DNA of 50,849 bases from Clostridium sp. Cult2 (GTDB taxonomy: Bacteria; Bacillota; Clostridia; Tissierellales; Tepidimicrobiaceae), in NCBI RefSeq assembly GCF_021655075.1, contig NZ_PPXX01000075.1:1-50849 (forward strand), given 5' to 3'. Below, piece by piece: positions 23,498-31,669 of this stretch. The position numbers were made by a program, and so were the translations under genes. Position 1 is the first letter of the stretch; the number at the start of each line of letters is the position of its first letter. The notes below the pieces were generated by a model, which worked only from the letters and a program-made list of their open reading frames with translations, did not search any database and was not told the origin of the DNA.

Positions 23498-24685
23498 ATG
23501 ATTAAAGTTATTACACTTGGAGACTTTGACATAGTTAAAGACAACAAATCCCTATTGAGTACAACCCAATATCCTTATAGACTGATTAAACTTTTTAAAT
23601 ACCTTTTAACCTTTAAAGATAAAAAACTTACCTCTGAAAGAATTATTGAAGACTTATGGTATGATGAAGACTTTATTGACCCTAAGAAGGTTTTGAGAAC
23701 ACAGATATCTAGACTAAGAAAGGGCATTTGTGGAGAGGAAGGGGAAGAGGTTTTTTTTAAAATCCTTTTTACTTATGGATATTATATATTTAATTTAGAT
23801 GAAAAAAAATGCATATTCGATGTGGATATTTTTGAAAGGGCTGTTGAAAGAGCCAACAGCTTAAGAGAGATTTCTAAGGATGAAGCGATAAAATCTTATT
23901 ATGAAGCTATTTCTATCTATAAAGGGCATTATTTAAGTGAAAGTGAATATGAAGAATGGCTTATACCAATTAGAAATAGATACGATAGGTTATATTTGCA
24001 AGCAATTTCTAGACTGTTAGAACTACTAAAGGAAAATAGAAGGTATGAAGAAATCATAGAGGTAAGCGAGAGTGCAATGCATATAGTTCCTTTTAATGAG
24101 AATTTAAATATTTATTTTATTGAAGCCTTAATAAATAAAAATGAAAAGAAATATGCTCTTAGTCACTATGAGTATATAACCTCTAAATTGTATAGGGAAA
24201 TGAATATTAGACCTTCCCAAGAAATGAAAATATTGTATAGGAGGCTAATGGAAAGTTTTGAAGATAGTAAATATATCGAAATTTCCCATATTGATGAAAG
24301 ATTAGGTGAACACAAAGAAAAACAAGGGGCTCTGTTTTGTGAACCTGATTATTTTACTTTTTTATACAATCTAGAGAAGAGGAGGAATATTAGAGCAGGT
24401 GAAAAGGGGAGTTTTGTTGGAACTATAACCATTAATCCATCAAAAAATATTGAAGCAAATGATGATTTGTACTTACAGCCAATGAAAGATTTGGAAGGCA
24501 TTATATATACTTTATTAAGAAAAGGGGATGTATTTTCTATTTGGAATAGAAACCAAATAACTTTCATATTATATGATATTGAATATAAAAATATATTCTT
24601 AGTAGAAAATAGAATTCTAAGTAAATTTAATTCAATCAATAAAGATAAAAGAATTTATTTAGACATAAAGACAAAACCAATTTAA
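23498..24685 (+). CDS. SARP/BTAD-type transcriptional activator
   Basis: 395 residues. Residues 1 to about 95 form an OmpR-like winged helix (MIKVITLGDFDIVKDNKSL; LRTQISRLRKGI is the recognition-helix region). Residues ~100-250 match the bacterial transcriptional activation domain, a helical TPR-like block ending in SHYEYITSKLYREMNIRPSQEMKIL. The last ~110 residues are unusual; LLRKGDVFSIWNRNQITFILYD resembles the end of a degenerate GGDEF domain in which the signature is lost. It is upstream of, and in the same direction as, the surface-protein cluster, so it is the obvious candidate regulator, though a terminator separates it from that cluster. ATG follows AAAGGAGG. Confidence 0.8.
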   Translation: MIKVITLGDFDIVKDNKSLLSTTQYPYRLIKLFKYLLTFKDKKLTSERIIEDLWYDEDFIDPKKVLRTQISRLRKGICGEEGEEVFFKILFTYGYYIFNLDEKKCIFDVDIFERAVERANSLREISKDEAIKSYYEAISIYKGHYLSESEYEEWLIPIRNRYDRLYLQAISRLLELLKENRRYEEIIEVSESAMHIVPFNENLNIYFIEALINKNEKKYALSHYEYITSKLYREMNIRPSQEMKILYRRLMESFEDSKYIEISHIDERLGEHKEKQGALFCEPDYFTFLYNLEKRRNIRAGEKGSFVGTITINPSKNIEANDDLYLQPMKDLEGIIYTLLRKGDVFSIWNRNQITFILYDIEYKNIFLVENRILSKFNSINKDKRIYLDIKTKPI

Positions 24686-24709
24686 ATAAAAGAAATAACA
24701 CATGGAAAG

Positions 24710-24748
24710 ACCGCTAAGCTTTGTAAAACCAAGGCTTAGCGGTTTTCT
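24710..24748 (+). terminator. Terminator after the SARP-type regulator
   Basis: The arms ACCGCTAAGCTTTG (24710-24723) and 24730-24743 pair with one G-U around TAAAAC, followed by TTTTCTATTTTAT. No gene is seen in the 140 bases between this hairpin and the next start. Confidence 0.85.
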
Positions 24749-24892
24749 ATTTTATGAAATCGAAATGAAGCCCTTATGAAACTAAAAAATAGCAATAATG
24801 AAATTATTGAGAAACATCATCTAGGTATATATGAATTAGAAAGATTTAAACATCATTGTAAGATTATTTAACATTATGGAGGTGATAAATAA

Positions 24893-26668
24893 ATGAGCAT
24901 AAATATCAAAAGAATATTGGCTATATTATTGGTATTAATTTTGGTAATAGGAACTGGGTTTTATACCTGTGGAGATGAAGAAACAGAAGCTCCAGCGGAA
25001 GAAAATACAAACCCAGAAGGACTAGAAGAAGGTGAGAATCCAGAACAACCAGAGGAACATTTAGTTCCAGAAGAACCAGGTGGAGATGAGGAACCAGAGG
25101 AGTTAAAGGAACCTGTAGAACCAGAAGAACCAGAAGAACCAGAGCAACCAGAAGAACCAGCAGAAGAGGATGAGGATTTAGAAGAGTCAACAGATTCTAC
25201 TGATTCCGTAGAAGATGAGAATTTAGAAGAACCAACAGATTTAGAGGGGCAAATTTTAGTATATTTAATCAGATATTATCTAGATGGAGAAAATCCAGAT
25301 TCATGGGAAGTGGAAGGAGTAGTATCAATAGATAATCCTATAGTAGAAGAAGTTTCCCATGAGAATATGCCTGATGGATATATAGTAGATGAAGATAGGT
25401 CAACTAAATTACCTTTTGAAATAAGTGAAGAGAATAATATAATCGAAGTCTATTATATTGAGAATCCAGGGCTAAGTTTATCGAATATTATGCCTATGGC
25501 AATTGCTACTCCAGGCTATTATTATTCAGAAGAAGGAGTAGTTGTAAAGACTGTACTTGAAGGTGAATCTATCAACGATCATACCATACCAGTGCTTATA
25601 TGGTTAAAGAATGGCATAGTGTATGCAGCAGTTAAGTCTACTCATGAACTAGAGTATATGACTTTAAACACAGTAACTTCCACTGATTTTGATAGATATA
25701 ACCCTTTGGTTGATATCTATGTGGATGATGAAGACTATAAACCAGAGGGACTAAAAGGTAATGTAAAAGATTCACACTGGACAGTATTTAGATTTAGTAT
25801 ATTTGATTTACCTATACCTGAAAGTGGGAAAGTAGACTTCTTTATCAAGGGTATAGGAGGGGGGCATGATGTAGGTGGCTATATGACAGTAATAGTTCCA
25901 ACAATAGAAGTAACAGGATATAAAGAATGGGTTGGCGGAGAAAATTGGCCAGCAGTAACTTTACAATTAAAAAGACAAGTAGGTCTAGGTCCATCTGAAA
26001 TTGCCAACGAAGGTATAGTAGATGGTAATGAAACTTTACCTTGGAGCTATACTTGGGAGGATATGCCAGAATATAATCCTTATGGGCAACCATATATTTA
26101 TTTTATCGATGAAGCAGAAGTACCAATGTACTATGAAAAGACATTGGATGGGTTAATAGTAACAAACACCTTTATTCCTCAAGGGGAGATTACTATAACA
26201 AAATATGTAGAGGATTTTGATTCTGATAAAGATGGAGACAGGAAATTTTATATCTTTATCTACGGACCTGGGGATAAAGTCTATACTTTAAGCCTAAGTC
26301 ATGGGGAATCTAATACGATAACTGGATTGGTAACTGGTAAATACAGAATAGAAGAAGTAGTACCAATGAATTATGAACTAGTTAGTATTTCACCTTCAGA
26401 AATTACACTAACTTTTGAAAGCAACGAAGCCACAGCAACAGTTACCAATAAACGTACCAATGATGGATGGTTCTGGGATGATCCAGGTTCTAAAGTAAAC
26501 ATTTTTATGATGAAAATAGGCTTTGTAGAATTAACCTCTAATAAAGGAATAGATTTAGCATCAAAGGATTTTGCGTTGAATACAAAAACCAATCCATTCG
26601 AATATATTTCAATTGAAAGCATTGAATATTTTAGAAGGTTACAAATGTTTAACGAATTTGAGGGGTAG
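24893..26668 (+). CDS. Secreted Cna_B-domain surface protein with Pro/Glu-rich stalk
   Basis: 591 residues. A hydrophobic N-terminal segment (residues 7-24) ends in GTGFYTCGDEE, which resembles the SipW-type cleavage region of the camelysins further down rather than a true lipobox. Residues ~31-125 are a low-complexity acidic stalk rich in Glu-Glu-Pro. About 130-205 is a MucBP/InlB-repeat-like unit (VYLIRYYLDG ... IIEVYYIEN). Two Cna_B-like beta domains follow at about 340-425 (VTGYKEWVG ... LDGLIVTNTF) and 430-522 (GEITITKYVEDF ... EATATVTNKR); the KEW and TITKY lysines may form isopeptide bonds. There is no LPXTG motif at the C-terminus. It is probably part of an extracellular fibre or matrix with the next four genes. 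SD GGAGGTG. Confidence 0.75.
   Translation: MSINIKRILAILLVLILVIGTGFYTCGDEETEAPAEENTNPEGLEEGENPEQPEEHLVPEEPGGDEEPEELKEPVEPEEPEEPEQPEEPAEEDEDLEESTDSTDSVEDENLEEPTDLEGQILVYLIRYYLDGENPDSWEVEGVVSIDNPIVEEVSHENMPDGYIVDEDRSTKLPFEISEENNIIEVYYIENPGLSLSNIMPMAIATPGYYYSEEGVVVKTVLEGESINDHTIPVLIWLKNGIVYAAVKSTHELEYMTLNTVTSTDFDRYNPLVDIYVDDEDYKPEGLKGNVKDSHWTVFRFSIFDLPIPESGKVDFFIKGIGGGHDVGGYMTVIVPTIEVTGYKEWVGGENWPAVTLQLKRQVGLGPSEIANEGIVDGNETLPWSYTWEDMPEYNPYGQPYIYFIDEAEVPMYYEKTLDGLIVTNTFIPQGEITITKYVEDFDSDKDGDRKFYIFIYGPGDKVYTLSLSHGESNTITGLVTGKYRIEEVVPMNYELVSISPSEITLTFESNEATATVTNKRTNDGWFWDDPGSKVNIFMMKIGFVELTSNKGIDLASKDFALNTKTNPFEYISIESIEYFRRLQMFNEFEG
24983..25240 (+). repeat. Low-complexity Glu/Pro-coding repeat
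   Basis: Imperfect tandem repeats of GAAGAACCA-like units encode the acidic Pro-rich stalk of the surface protein. The unequal copies suggest length variation by slippage. It is coding sequence, not an independent element. Confidence 0.7.
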
Positions 26669-26697
26669 AGGCGAAATTAAAAGGTGGAGGGTTAACT

Positions 26698-27252
26698 ATG
26701 GTAAACAAAAAGAAAGCTATAGAAAATATATTATTCATCCTGTTTATGATAGTAATGGCAGTTCTAATATTTACTACTATCCAGACTAGAATAATGGGCA
26801 AAGAACCTTCCATTTTAGGTTATAGATTGTATACAGTAGATAGTGGTAGTATGAGCCCCACTCTAAAGTTAGGAGCTTTAACCATAGTAAAAGAAAAAGA
26901 AGCCAATGAAATAACCAAGGGGGATATGATTACCTATAGAGGTTCAGGGGATTCTGTAGTAACCCATAGGGTAATGGATATTGAAAATGGAGGAACCTCC
27001 TTCATAACCAAGGGGGATGCAAATGAAACAGAGGATCCAATGCCTTTAGATTCAAATAAACTTGTTGGGAAGGTAGTATTTTCTATACCCTATATAGGTT
27101 TTTTGTTAAGACCATTAAAAACTAAAATTGGATTAATCATAATAATAGTTATAATGGTGATTGGAATAATTACTCATTTCCTTGAAAAAAGAGAGAAAAA
27201 GAATGTGGGTAGTAGTGAAGAGGGAGTGAGTAAAGGAGGCATAAAATCATAA
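26698..27252 (+). CDS. sipW: SipW-type signal peptidase I
   Basis: 184 residues with an N-terminal membrane helix (10-28), the catalytic serine S51 in VDSGSMSPTL and H90 in VVTHRVMD where bacterial-type enzymes have lysine. That Ser/His arrangement marks the ER-like (SipW) class. GDANETEDP near 109-117 is the third box. A second helix (about 148-165) ends in a basic tail. In Bacillus SipW matures TasA and TapA; here the next two genes encode proteins with matching signal peptides, so they are the inferred substrates. SD GGTGGAGGG, ATG 26698, 29 bases after the Cna_B protein gene. Confidence 0.92.
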   Translation: MVNKKKAIENILFILFMIVMAVLIFTTIQTRIMGKEPSILGYRLYTVDSGSMSPTLKLGALTIVKEKEANEITKGDMITYRGSGDSVVTHRVMDIENGGTSFITKGDANETEDPMPLDSNKLVGKVVFSIPYIGFLLRPLKTKIGLIIIIVIMVIGIITHFLEKREKKNVGSSEEGVSKGGIKS

Positions 27253-27325
27253 GGCATTCCCCTTTTGGGTAAAACCTTGTTCTTAACTAAAAGAAAGCCA
27301 TATTAAGGATTAAGGAGGGGAAAAT

Positions 27326-27874
27326 ATGAGGAAAAAGACAATAATAATAAGTTCAATAATAGCTTTATCAGTTCTTTTAATAGTAGGCACTATGGCATGG
27401 TTTAGCGATACAAAGGTAGCTACCAATCTATTTACAGCCGGAACAGTAGAGATTGAAGTAAATGAACATGGTTTTGAAGACTTAGACAATATAAACCCTG
27501 GGGATGAAAAAACTAAAAATGTATCAGTAAAAAGCATAGGTACTAAACGATCTTATGTAAGAGTAGCATTAATACCTCAGTGGAATCCAATCAATTTAAG
27601 TACTGATGTGGTAATATTAAACACTAATGAAGATGATTGGGTATATGAAAATGGTTGGTACTATTACAAATATATTTTGGAACAGGGTGAGGAAACATCT
27701 TTGTTATTGGAAAGTGTAACCTTTGCTAGTGATATAGGCAATGAATATCAAGGTGCAACATTTACTATAACAGTTAAGGCAGAAGCAGTTCAAGCCTCCC
27801 ACGAGGCATATAAAGACGTTTGGGGAATAGACAGTTTACCAACGGGAGTTGAAATATTGACTCCAACACCATAA
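27326..27874 (+). CDS. Camelysin/TasA-family (CalY-like) secreted protein 1
   Basis: 182 residues. The signal peptide ends in VGTMAWFSDTK (residues 20-30), the typical SipW-dependent pattern, followed by NLFTAGTVEIEV and DNINPGDEKTKNVSVKSIGTKRSYVRVAL of the CalY/TasA beta-sandwich. A GNEYQGATFTITVKAEAVQASHEAY block is shared almost word for word with the next gene, so the two are duplicates. Family members assemble into extracellular fibres (TasA) or act as surface proteins (camelysin). SD AAGGAGGGG, ATG 27326. Confidence 0.88.
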   Translation: MRKKTIIISSIIALSVLLIVGTMAWFSDTKVATNLFTAGTVEIEVNEHGFEDLDNINPGDEKTKNVSVKSIGTKRSYVRVALIPQWNPINLSTDVVILNTNEDDWVYENGWYYYKYILEQGEETSLLLESVTFASDIGNEYQGATFTITVKAEAVQASHEAYKDVWGIDSLPTGVEILTPTP

Positions 27875-27909
27875 CAAATAAAATACTATAATTTAAGGGG
27901 GATTTAATA

Positions 27910-28494
27910 ATGAAAAAGCGTAATATAATGTTAGGTTCAATAATTCTTTTAGTAGCATTGTTAGTATTGGGTACAATGGCTTGGTTTACAGATTCAAGTG
28001 AAGTAGTAAATAGTTTTAAAGCAGGTACAGTGGATATAGACTTAATAGAAAATGGCATAACTGTGGGAGGAGAATTTAATGGAATAAACATAGACAATGT
28101 TAACCCAGGTGATAACCATGAAAAGGAGATAGAAGTTCTAAGTAATGGTAGCAAGCAAACTTATGTAAGAGTTAAACTGACACCAACATGGACCTTTGAA
28201 GATGAAACTGCAGATAATACATTAGCGCCAGCTGAATATGTTGGTTTAGATTCTTCAAAATGGATACTGTCTGGTGATTATTACTACTACCATAAAATAT
28301 TAAATAAAGATGATATCACAGATGCATTGATAACTGGTATTAAATTTAACGGACCTGATATGGGCAATGATTACCAAGGTGCAACCTTTACACTAGAAGT
28401 TAAAGCAGAAGCAGTTCAAGCTTCCTATAAAGCATATGAAACTGAATGGGGCATTTCTGATTTGCCAGTAGGTGTTGAGGAGTGGACAGAATAA
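27910..28494 (+). CDS. Camelysin/TasA-family (CalY-like) secreted protein 2
   Basis: 194 residues, a paralogue of the preceding protein. It has the SipW-type signal end GTMAWFTDSSEVVNSFKAGT, then DNVNPGDNHEKEIEVLSNGSKQTYVRVKL, a longer insert around residues 90-120, and the shared MGNDYQGATFTLEVKAEAVQ block followed by a W-G-I-x-x-L-P-x-G-V-E tail found in both. The 35-base gap from the first copy and the lack of a terminator between them suggest co-expression, perhaps as major and minor subunits of one fibre. A hairpin follows at 28510. Confidence 0.88.
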   Translation: MKKRNIMLGSIILLVALLVLGTMAWFTDSSEVVNSFKAGTVDIDLIENGITVGGEFNGINIDNVNPGDNHEKEIEVLSNGSKQTYVRVKLTPTWTFEDETADNTLAPAEYVGLDSSKWILSGDYYYYHKILNKDDITDALITGIKFNGPDMGNDYQGATFTLEVKAEAVQASYKAYETEWGISDLPVGVEEWTE

Positions 28495-28509
28495 TATTAA
28501 TTAATATAT

Positions 28510-28537
28510 AGAGGCATGTATATCCCATGCCTCTTTC
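28510..28537 (+). terminator. Hairpin after the second camelysin-like gene
   Basis: AGAGGCATG (28510-28518) and CATGCCTCT (28526-28534) pair around a seven-base loop with only three T after them. It is probably a partial terminator or processing hairpin, lowering expression of the LPKTG protein relative to the subunits. Confidence 0.55.
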
Positions 28538-28577
28538 AAACAAAAAAAGGAGGCACCCTATGAAAGGAGGGTGGTGT

Positions 28578-29417
28578 ATGAAAAAATCACTATCAAAAAT
28601 TTTTACCACAATAGGATTTAGTTTAATAATTGCTGGATTAATATTCTCATCTTTTCTTTCTACTATCTATGCAGCTGATTTGGAGTTGATAGGAAAGGAT
28701 ACCGGGTTGGTAGTAGAACCTGCCAATGAAAGATTGTTTGACTTAACAAATTTAAATCCAGGAGATACTAAAACTGCAAAAATCACAATTAAAAATAATT
28801 ATAATAATCCATTCAATTTATATATGAGAGCTGAGAGAATGGGAGAAGCCCCCGCTGATGGAGCAGACCTTTTTGATATTTTAATTCTTACGGTAACCCT
28901 TAAAGGAAATAAAATATATGAAGGACCAATAAAGGATTTTGCAACCTCAAATATAGCTTTAGGGAGATTTAATACCGGTAGCAATGAAGAATTAATAGCT
29001 ACAGTTCATTTACCTGGACCTGAAACAGGAAACGAATATCAAGGAAAGTCTGTAGATGTAAAATGGATATTCATAGCAGAATCTATTGCACCACCAGGTG
29101 ATGATCCTGGCGATTCTGATGAACCGTGGGAACCGCCAGTAACCATTCGTGATGAGGAGGTTCCAGCAGGAGAACCTAAGGCTCCAGAGAAGCCTATAGA
29201 AGAACCTAAAGAACCTATAGAGGAACCAGAGGAGCCAGAGGTTCCAGAGGAGCCTATAGAAGAACCTGAAGAGCCTATTGAAGAAATAGAGGAAGAGATT
29301 CCAGAAGGAATACCAATGCTACCAAAGACTGGGGAAGCATCCCTTGTATTGTTCTATATTTTAGGGGGGGCAATGGTATTACTTGGATTAGGATTAGGGT
29401 TTAAAAAGAAAGAATAG
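28578..29417 (+). CDS. LPKTG-anchored camelysin-like surface protein
   Basis: 279 residues from ATG 28578, which follows AAAGGAGG by seven bases; an upstream in-frame ATG (28527) lies inside a hairpin. A conventional signal peptide ends near STIYAADLE. Residues ~40-170 form a single beta domain like the camelysins (LTNLNPGDTKTAKITIKN, GNEYQGKSVDVKWIF). A Pro/Glu-rich stalk (about 185-245) follows, and then the sortase signal LPKTG (248-252) with a hydrophobic helix and KKKE tail. Sortase A would attach it to the cell wall; no sortase gene is in the window. By analogy with TapA it may anchor the fibre built from the two preceding proteins. Confidence 0.82.
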   Translation: MKKSLSKIFTTIGFSLIIAGLIFSSFLSTIYAADLELIGKDTGLVVEPANERLFDLTNLNPGDTKTAKITIKNNYNNPFNLYMRAERMGEAPADGADLFDILILTVTLKGNKIYEGPIKDFATSNIALGRFNTGSNEELIATVHLPGPETGNEYQGKSVDVKWIFIAESIAPPGDDPGDSDEPWEPPVTIRDEEVPAGEPKAPEKPIEEPKEPIEEPEEPEVPEEPIEEPEEPIEEIEEEIPEGIPMLPKTGEASLVLFYILGGAMVLLGLGLGFKKKE

Positions 29418-29444
29418 CTGAGATAATTCTCAGCTATTCTTATT
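29411..29444 (+). terminator. Terminator of the surface-protein cluster
   Basis: Perfect 13-bp arms AGAATAGCTGAGA (29411-29423) and TCTCAGCTATTCT (29428-29440) with a TAAT loop. It overlaps the stop codon of the LPKTG protein. Confidence 0.8.
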
Positions 29445-29570
29445 AGAATTGAAAAGGCGATTTTATTTCTTATGAAAAGCATAATATATGAGAATATTAA
29501 TATTAACTATGGGTATAACAAATATAGTTAGAGGCATTTTTAAACTATATTTTTAGTTTTTTATAAGGTA

Positions 29571-29625
29571 TTGAAAATATTAATAAAAGATATATAATAT
29601 ATATGAAAAGACAAAGAAAGTCAAA
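29571..29625 (+). promoter_or_regulatory. ctsR operon promoter with CtsR operator
   Basis: TTGAAA (29571-29576) and TATAAT (29593-29598) have 16 bases between them. Directly after lies AGACAAA-GAA-AGTCAAA (29609-29625), which fits the CtsR heptad repeat RGTCAAA-N3-RGTCAAA with one change, followed by a third partial GTCAA. Repressor bound here would cover the start point, giving heat-shock autoregulation. Confidence 0.8.
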
Positions 29626-29642
29626 GTCAAGGGAGTGATACT

Positions 29643-30101
29643 TTGCCAAGGATAAGTAATATTATTGAAAGATTTATAAAAGAGATGTTAGAAGAAGCGG
29701 AAAATGGGATAATTGAAATAGGAAGAAATGAATTAGCAGAACAATTTGGTTGTGCACCCTCCCAAATAAACTATGTACTTACCACAAGATTTACTCCTTA
29801 CAAAGGTTATTATATTGAGAGTAGAAGGGGTGGAGGCGGGTATATTAAGATAATGAAGGTAGGAATTGAAGAAGATCAAGATATGGGGGATTTAATTATA
29901 AATGTAATAGGGGAGACCATAACTAAAAATAAAGCCTACCATTTAATTGAGGGTTTAAGGGAGGAAAAAATAATTTCAAAAAGAGAAGAAATGCTTATGA
30001 AGGCAGCTATAGAGGATACTGCTTTAGGTAGGGTTACTGTAGGTAGAAATAATTTACGGGCAGATATACTTAAAAATATGCTTCTTATTCTCATTAGATA
30101 A
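29643..30101 (+). CDS. ctsR: CtsR heat-shock repressor
   Basis: 152 residues, the usual size. The N-terminal winged helix (ISNIIERFIKEMLEE; ELAEQFGCAPSQINYVLTTRFT) is followed by the glycine-rich beta wing RRGGGGYIKI that reads the operator and acts as thermosensor, and a C-terminal dimer/McsB-ClpC interaction domain. It represses clp genes until inactivated by heat and removed by McsB/ClpC. The start is TTG, about seven bases after GGGAGTG. First gene of a four-gene operon with its own operator in front. Confidence 0.95.
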   Translation: MPRISNIIERFIKEMLEEAENGIIEIGRNELAEQFGCAPSQINYVLTTRFTPYKGYYIESRRGGGGYIKIMKVGIEEDQDMGDLIINVIGETITKNKAYHLIEGLREEKIISKREEMLMKAAIEDTALGRVTVGRNNLRADILKNMLLILIR

Positions 30102-30117
30102 TTAGGGGGTTAAAAAA

Positions 30118-30633
30118 ATGTTGTGTCAAGTTTGTAATAAGAATAATGCAACAGTTCACTATACTAAAATAATAAATGGTCAAATAGAAGAACTGCATAT
30201 GTGTGATGAATGTGCTATGAATAACAATGAATTTGAATTTGATACTACCTTTTCATTCCATAAACTATTAACGGGGTTGATTGATAGTATCCAAGGAGAA
30301 CCAACTAAGAAAGAAGTAGAAGAGTTTACATGTCCTTATTGTAATTTAAGCTATGCTGAATTTAGACAAACTGGAAAATTTGGATGTTCTCAATGTTATG
30401 ATACTTTCAAATCAAATTTAATTCCATTATTTAGAGGTATACATGGTCATAATAAACATGTAGGGAAGGTGCCCAAAAGAACTAATAAAACCCTTGCTAA
30501 AAAAAGAGAAATAGATAGACTGAGAACAGAAATGGATATACTTGTATCTAAAGAAGCTTTTGAGGAAGCAGCCATATTAAGGGATAAAATCAAGAAAATC
30601 GAGAGCGAATTAGATGTGCAAAAGGAGGAATAG
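30118..30633 (+). CDS. mcsA: McsA, activator of McsB
   Basis: 171 residues with four zinc-type cysteine pairs (CQVCNK, CDEC, CPYC, CSQC) and a C-terminal UVR-like coiled coil (EIDRLRTEMDILVSKEAFEEA). McsA binds McsB and switches on its arginine kinase activity. It lies 16 bases after ctsR and three before mcsB, the standard order. Confidence 0.95.
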   Translation: MLCQVCNKNNATVHYTKIINGQIEELHMCDECAMNNNEFEFDTTFSFHKLLTGLIDSIQGEPTKKEVEEFTCPYCNLSYAEFRQTGKFGCSQCYDTFKSNLIPLFRGIHGHNKHVGKVPKRTNKTLAKKREIDRLRTEMDILVSKEAFEEAAILRDKIKKIESELDVQKEE

Positions 30634-30636
30634 GGA

Positions 30637-31653
30637 ATGGTAAAGTGGGTTGAAGGAACAGGCTTTGAAGAAGATGTAGTTGTTAGTACAAGGGTAAGAC
30701 TGGCTAGGAATTTAAAAAACTATAGATTTCCACAAAAGATGAACTTGGAGGAATCGGAAAGACTTACTCAAACAGTTCTAAATGTGATGAAAGACCTTCC
30801 CAATAATATGAACTATAAATTTACTAGGATAAACAATTTAACCCCTTTAGAAAGAGTAGTTTTTATAGAGAAACATCTAATTAGTCCAGGATTAATACAA
30901 AAACCAGATTATGGTAGTTTTTTATTGAGAAATGATGAAAATATTACCATAATGATAAATGAAGAAGATCATTTGAGAATACAAGTTTTACTTCCTGGTT
31001 TAAATTTTGAAAAAGGTTGGAAGATAGGCAATGACATGGATGATTTTCTAGAAAGTTCTTTAGATTTTGCTTTCCATGAAGATTTTGGGTATCTGACAGC
31101 TTGTCCTACTAATGTAGGAACAGGGCTTAGGGCTTCAGTTATGGTCCATCTACCTTCTTTATCAATTACAGGATATATTAAGAATTTGATAAATGGACTA
31201 AATAAAATTGGAATAACTGTGAGAGGTCTATATGGAGAAGGCACTGAGGCGATAGGTGATTTATTTCAAATATCCAATCAAATGACTTTAGGAGAAGGGG
31301 AAGAACAAATAATAAGAAAATTGAAAAATGTAATATATCAAATTTTGGATAAGGAAAGAGATGTTAGGAATAGTTTACTTGAGAAAAGGAAAAATGAAAT
31401 GGAAGATAAGGTTTTTAGGTCTTTAGGTGTATTAAAGTATTCTAGGAATATGACATCTAAAGAAGCTATGAGACTTCTATCAAATGTAAGGTTAGGCGTA
31501 GAAATGGGTATAATTGATGACATAGGTCTTAAAGAGATTACAAAATTTATGATTGAAGTTCAGCCAGGTTCTATTCAAAAAAACACAGATAAAGAATTAA
31601 CTCAAGAGGAAAGAAACATTGTTAGAGCTAATTTTATTAGAGAAAGGATATAG
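30637..31653 (+). CDS. mcsB: Protein arginine kinase
   Basis: 338 residues of the ATP:guanido phosphotransferase fold: VVSTRVRLARNLKNYRFP near the N-terminus (nucleotide-binding arginines), MINEEDHLRIQ in the middle and LTACPTNVGTGLRASVMVHLP with the conserved cysteine. Phosphoarginine put on CtsR and misfolded proteins marks them for ClpC-ClpP. Start ATG 30637 is three bases after the mcsA stop, and clpC starts 17 bases downstream, indicating coupling. Confidence 0.96.
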   Translation: MVKWVEGTGFEEDVVVSTRVRLARNLKNYRFPQKMNLEESERLTQTVLNVMKDLPNNMNYKFTRINNLTPLERVVFIEKHLISPGLIQKPDYGSFLLRNDENITIMINEEDHLRIQVLLPGLNFEKGWKIGNDMDDFLESSLDFAFHEDFGYLTACPTNVGTGLRASVMVHLPSLSITGYIKNLINGLNKIGITVRGLYGEGTEAIGDLFQISNQMTLGEGEEQIIRKLKNVIYQILDKERDVRNSLLEKRKNEMEDKVFRSLGVLKYSRNMTSKEAMRLLSNVRLGVEMGIIDDIGLKEITKFMIEVQPGSIQKNTDKELTQEERNIVRANFIRERI

Positions 31654-31669
31654 ATTAGGAGGGGATAAA

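Noticed and set aside
24921..25190. Leucine-rich minus-strand frame resembling a membrane protein
   Set aside because: It is the antisense of the Glu/Pro-coding repeat of the surface protein; GAA/CCA repeats read backwards always give Leu/Val-rich frames, and it lacks a ribosome site.
24983..25240. Tandem repeats as a possible CRISPR array
   Set aside because: Units are nine-base codon repeats with no unique spacers and they stay in frame with the surface protein.
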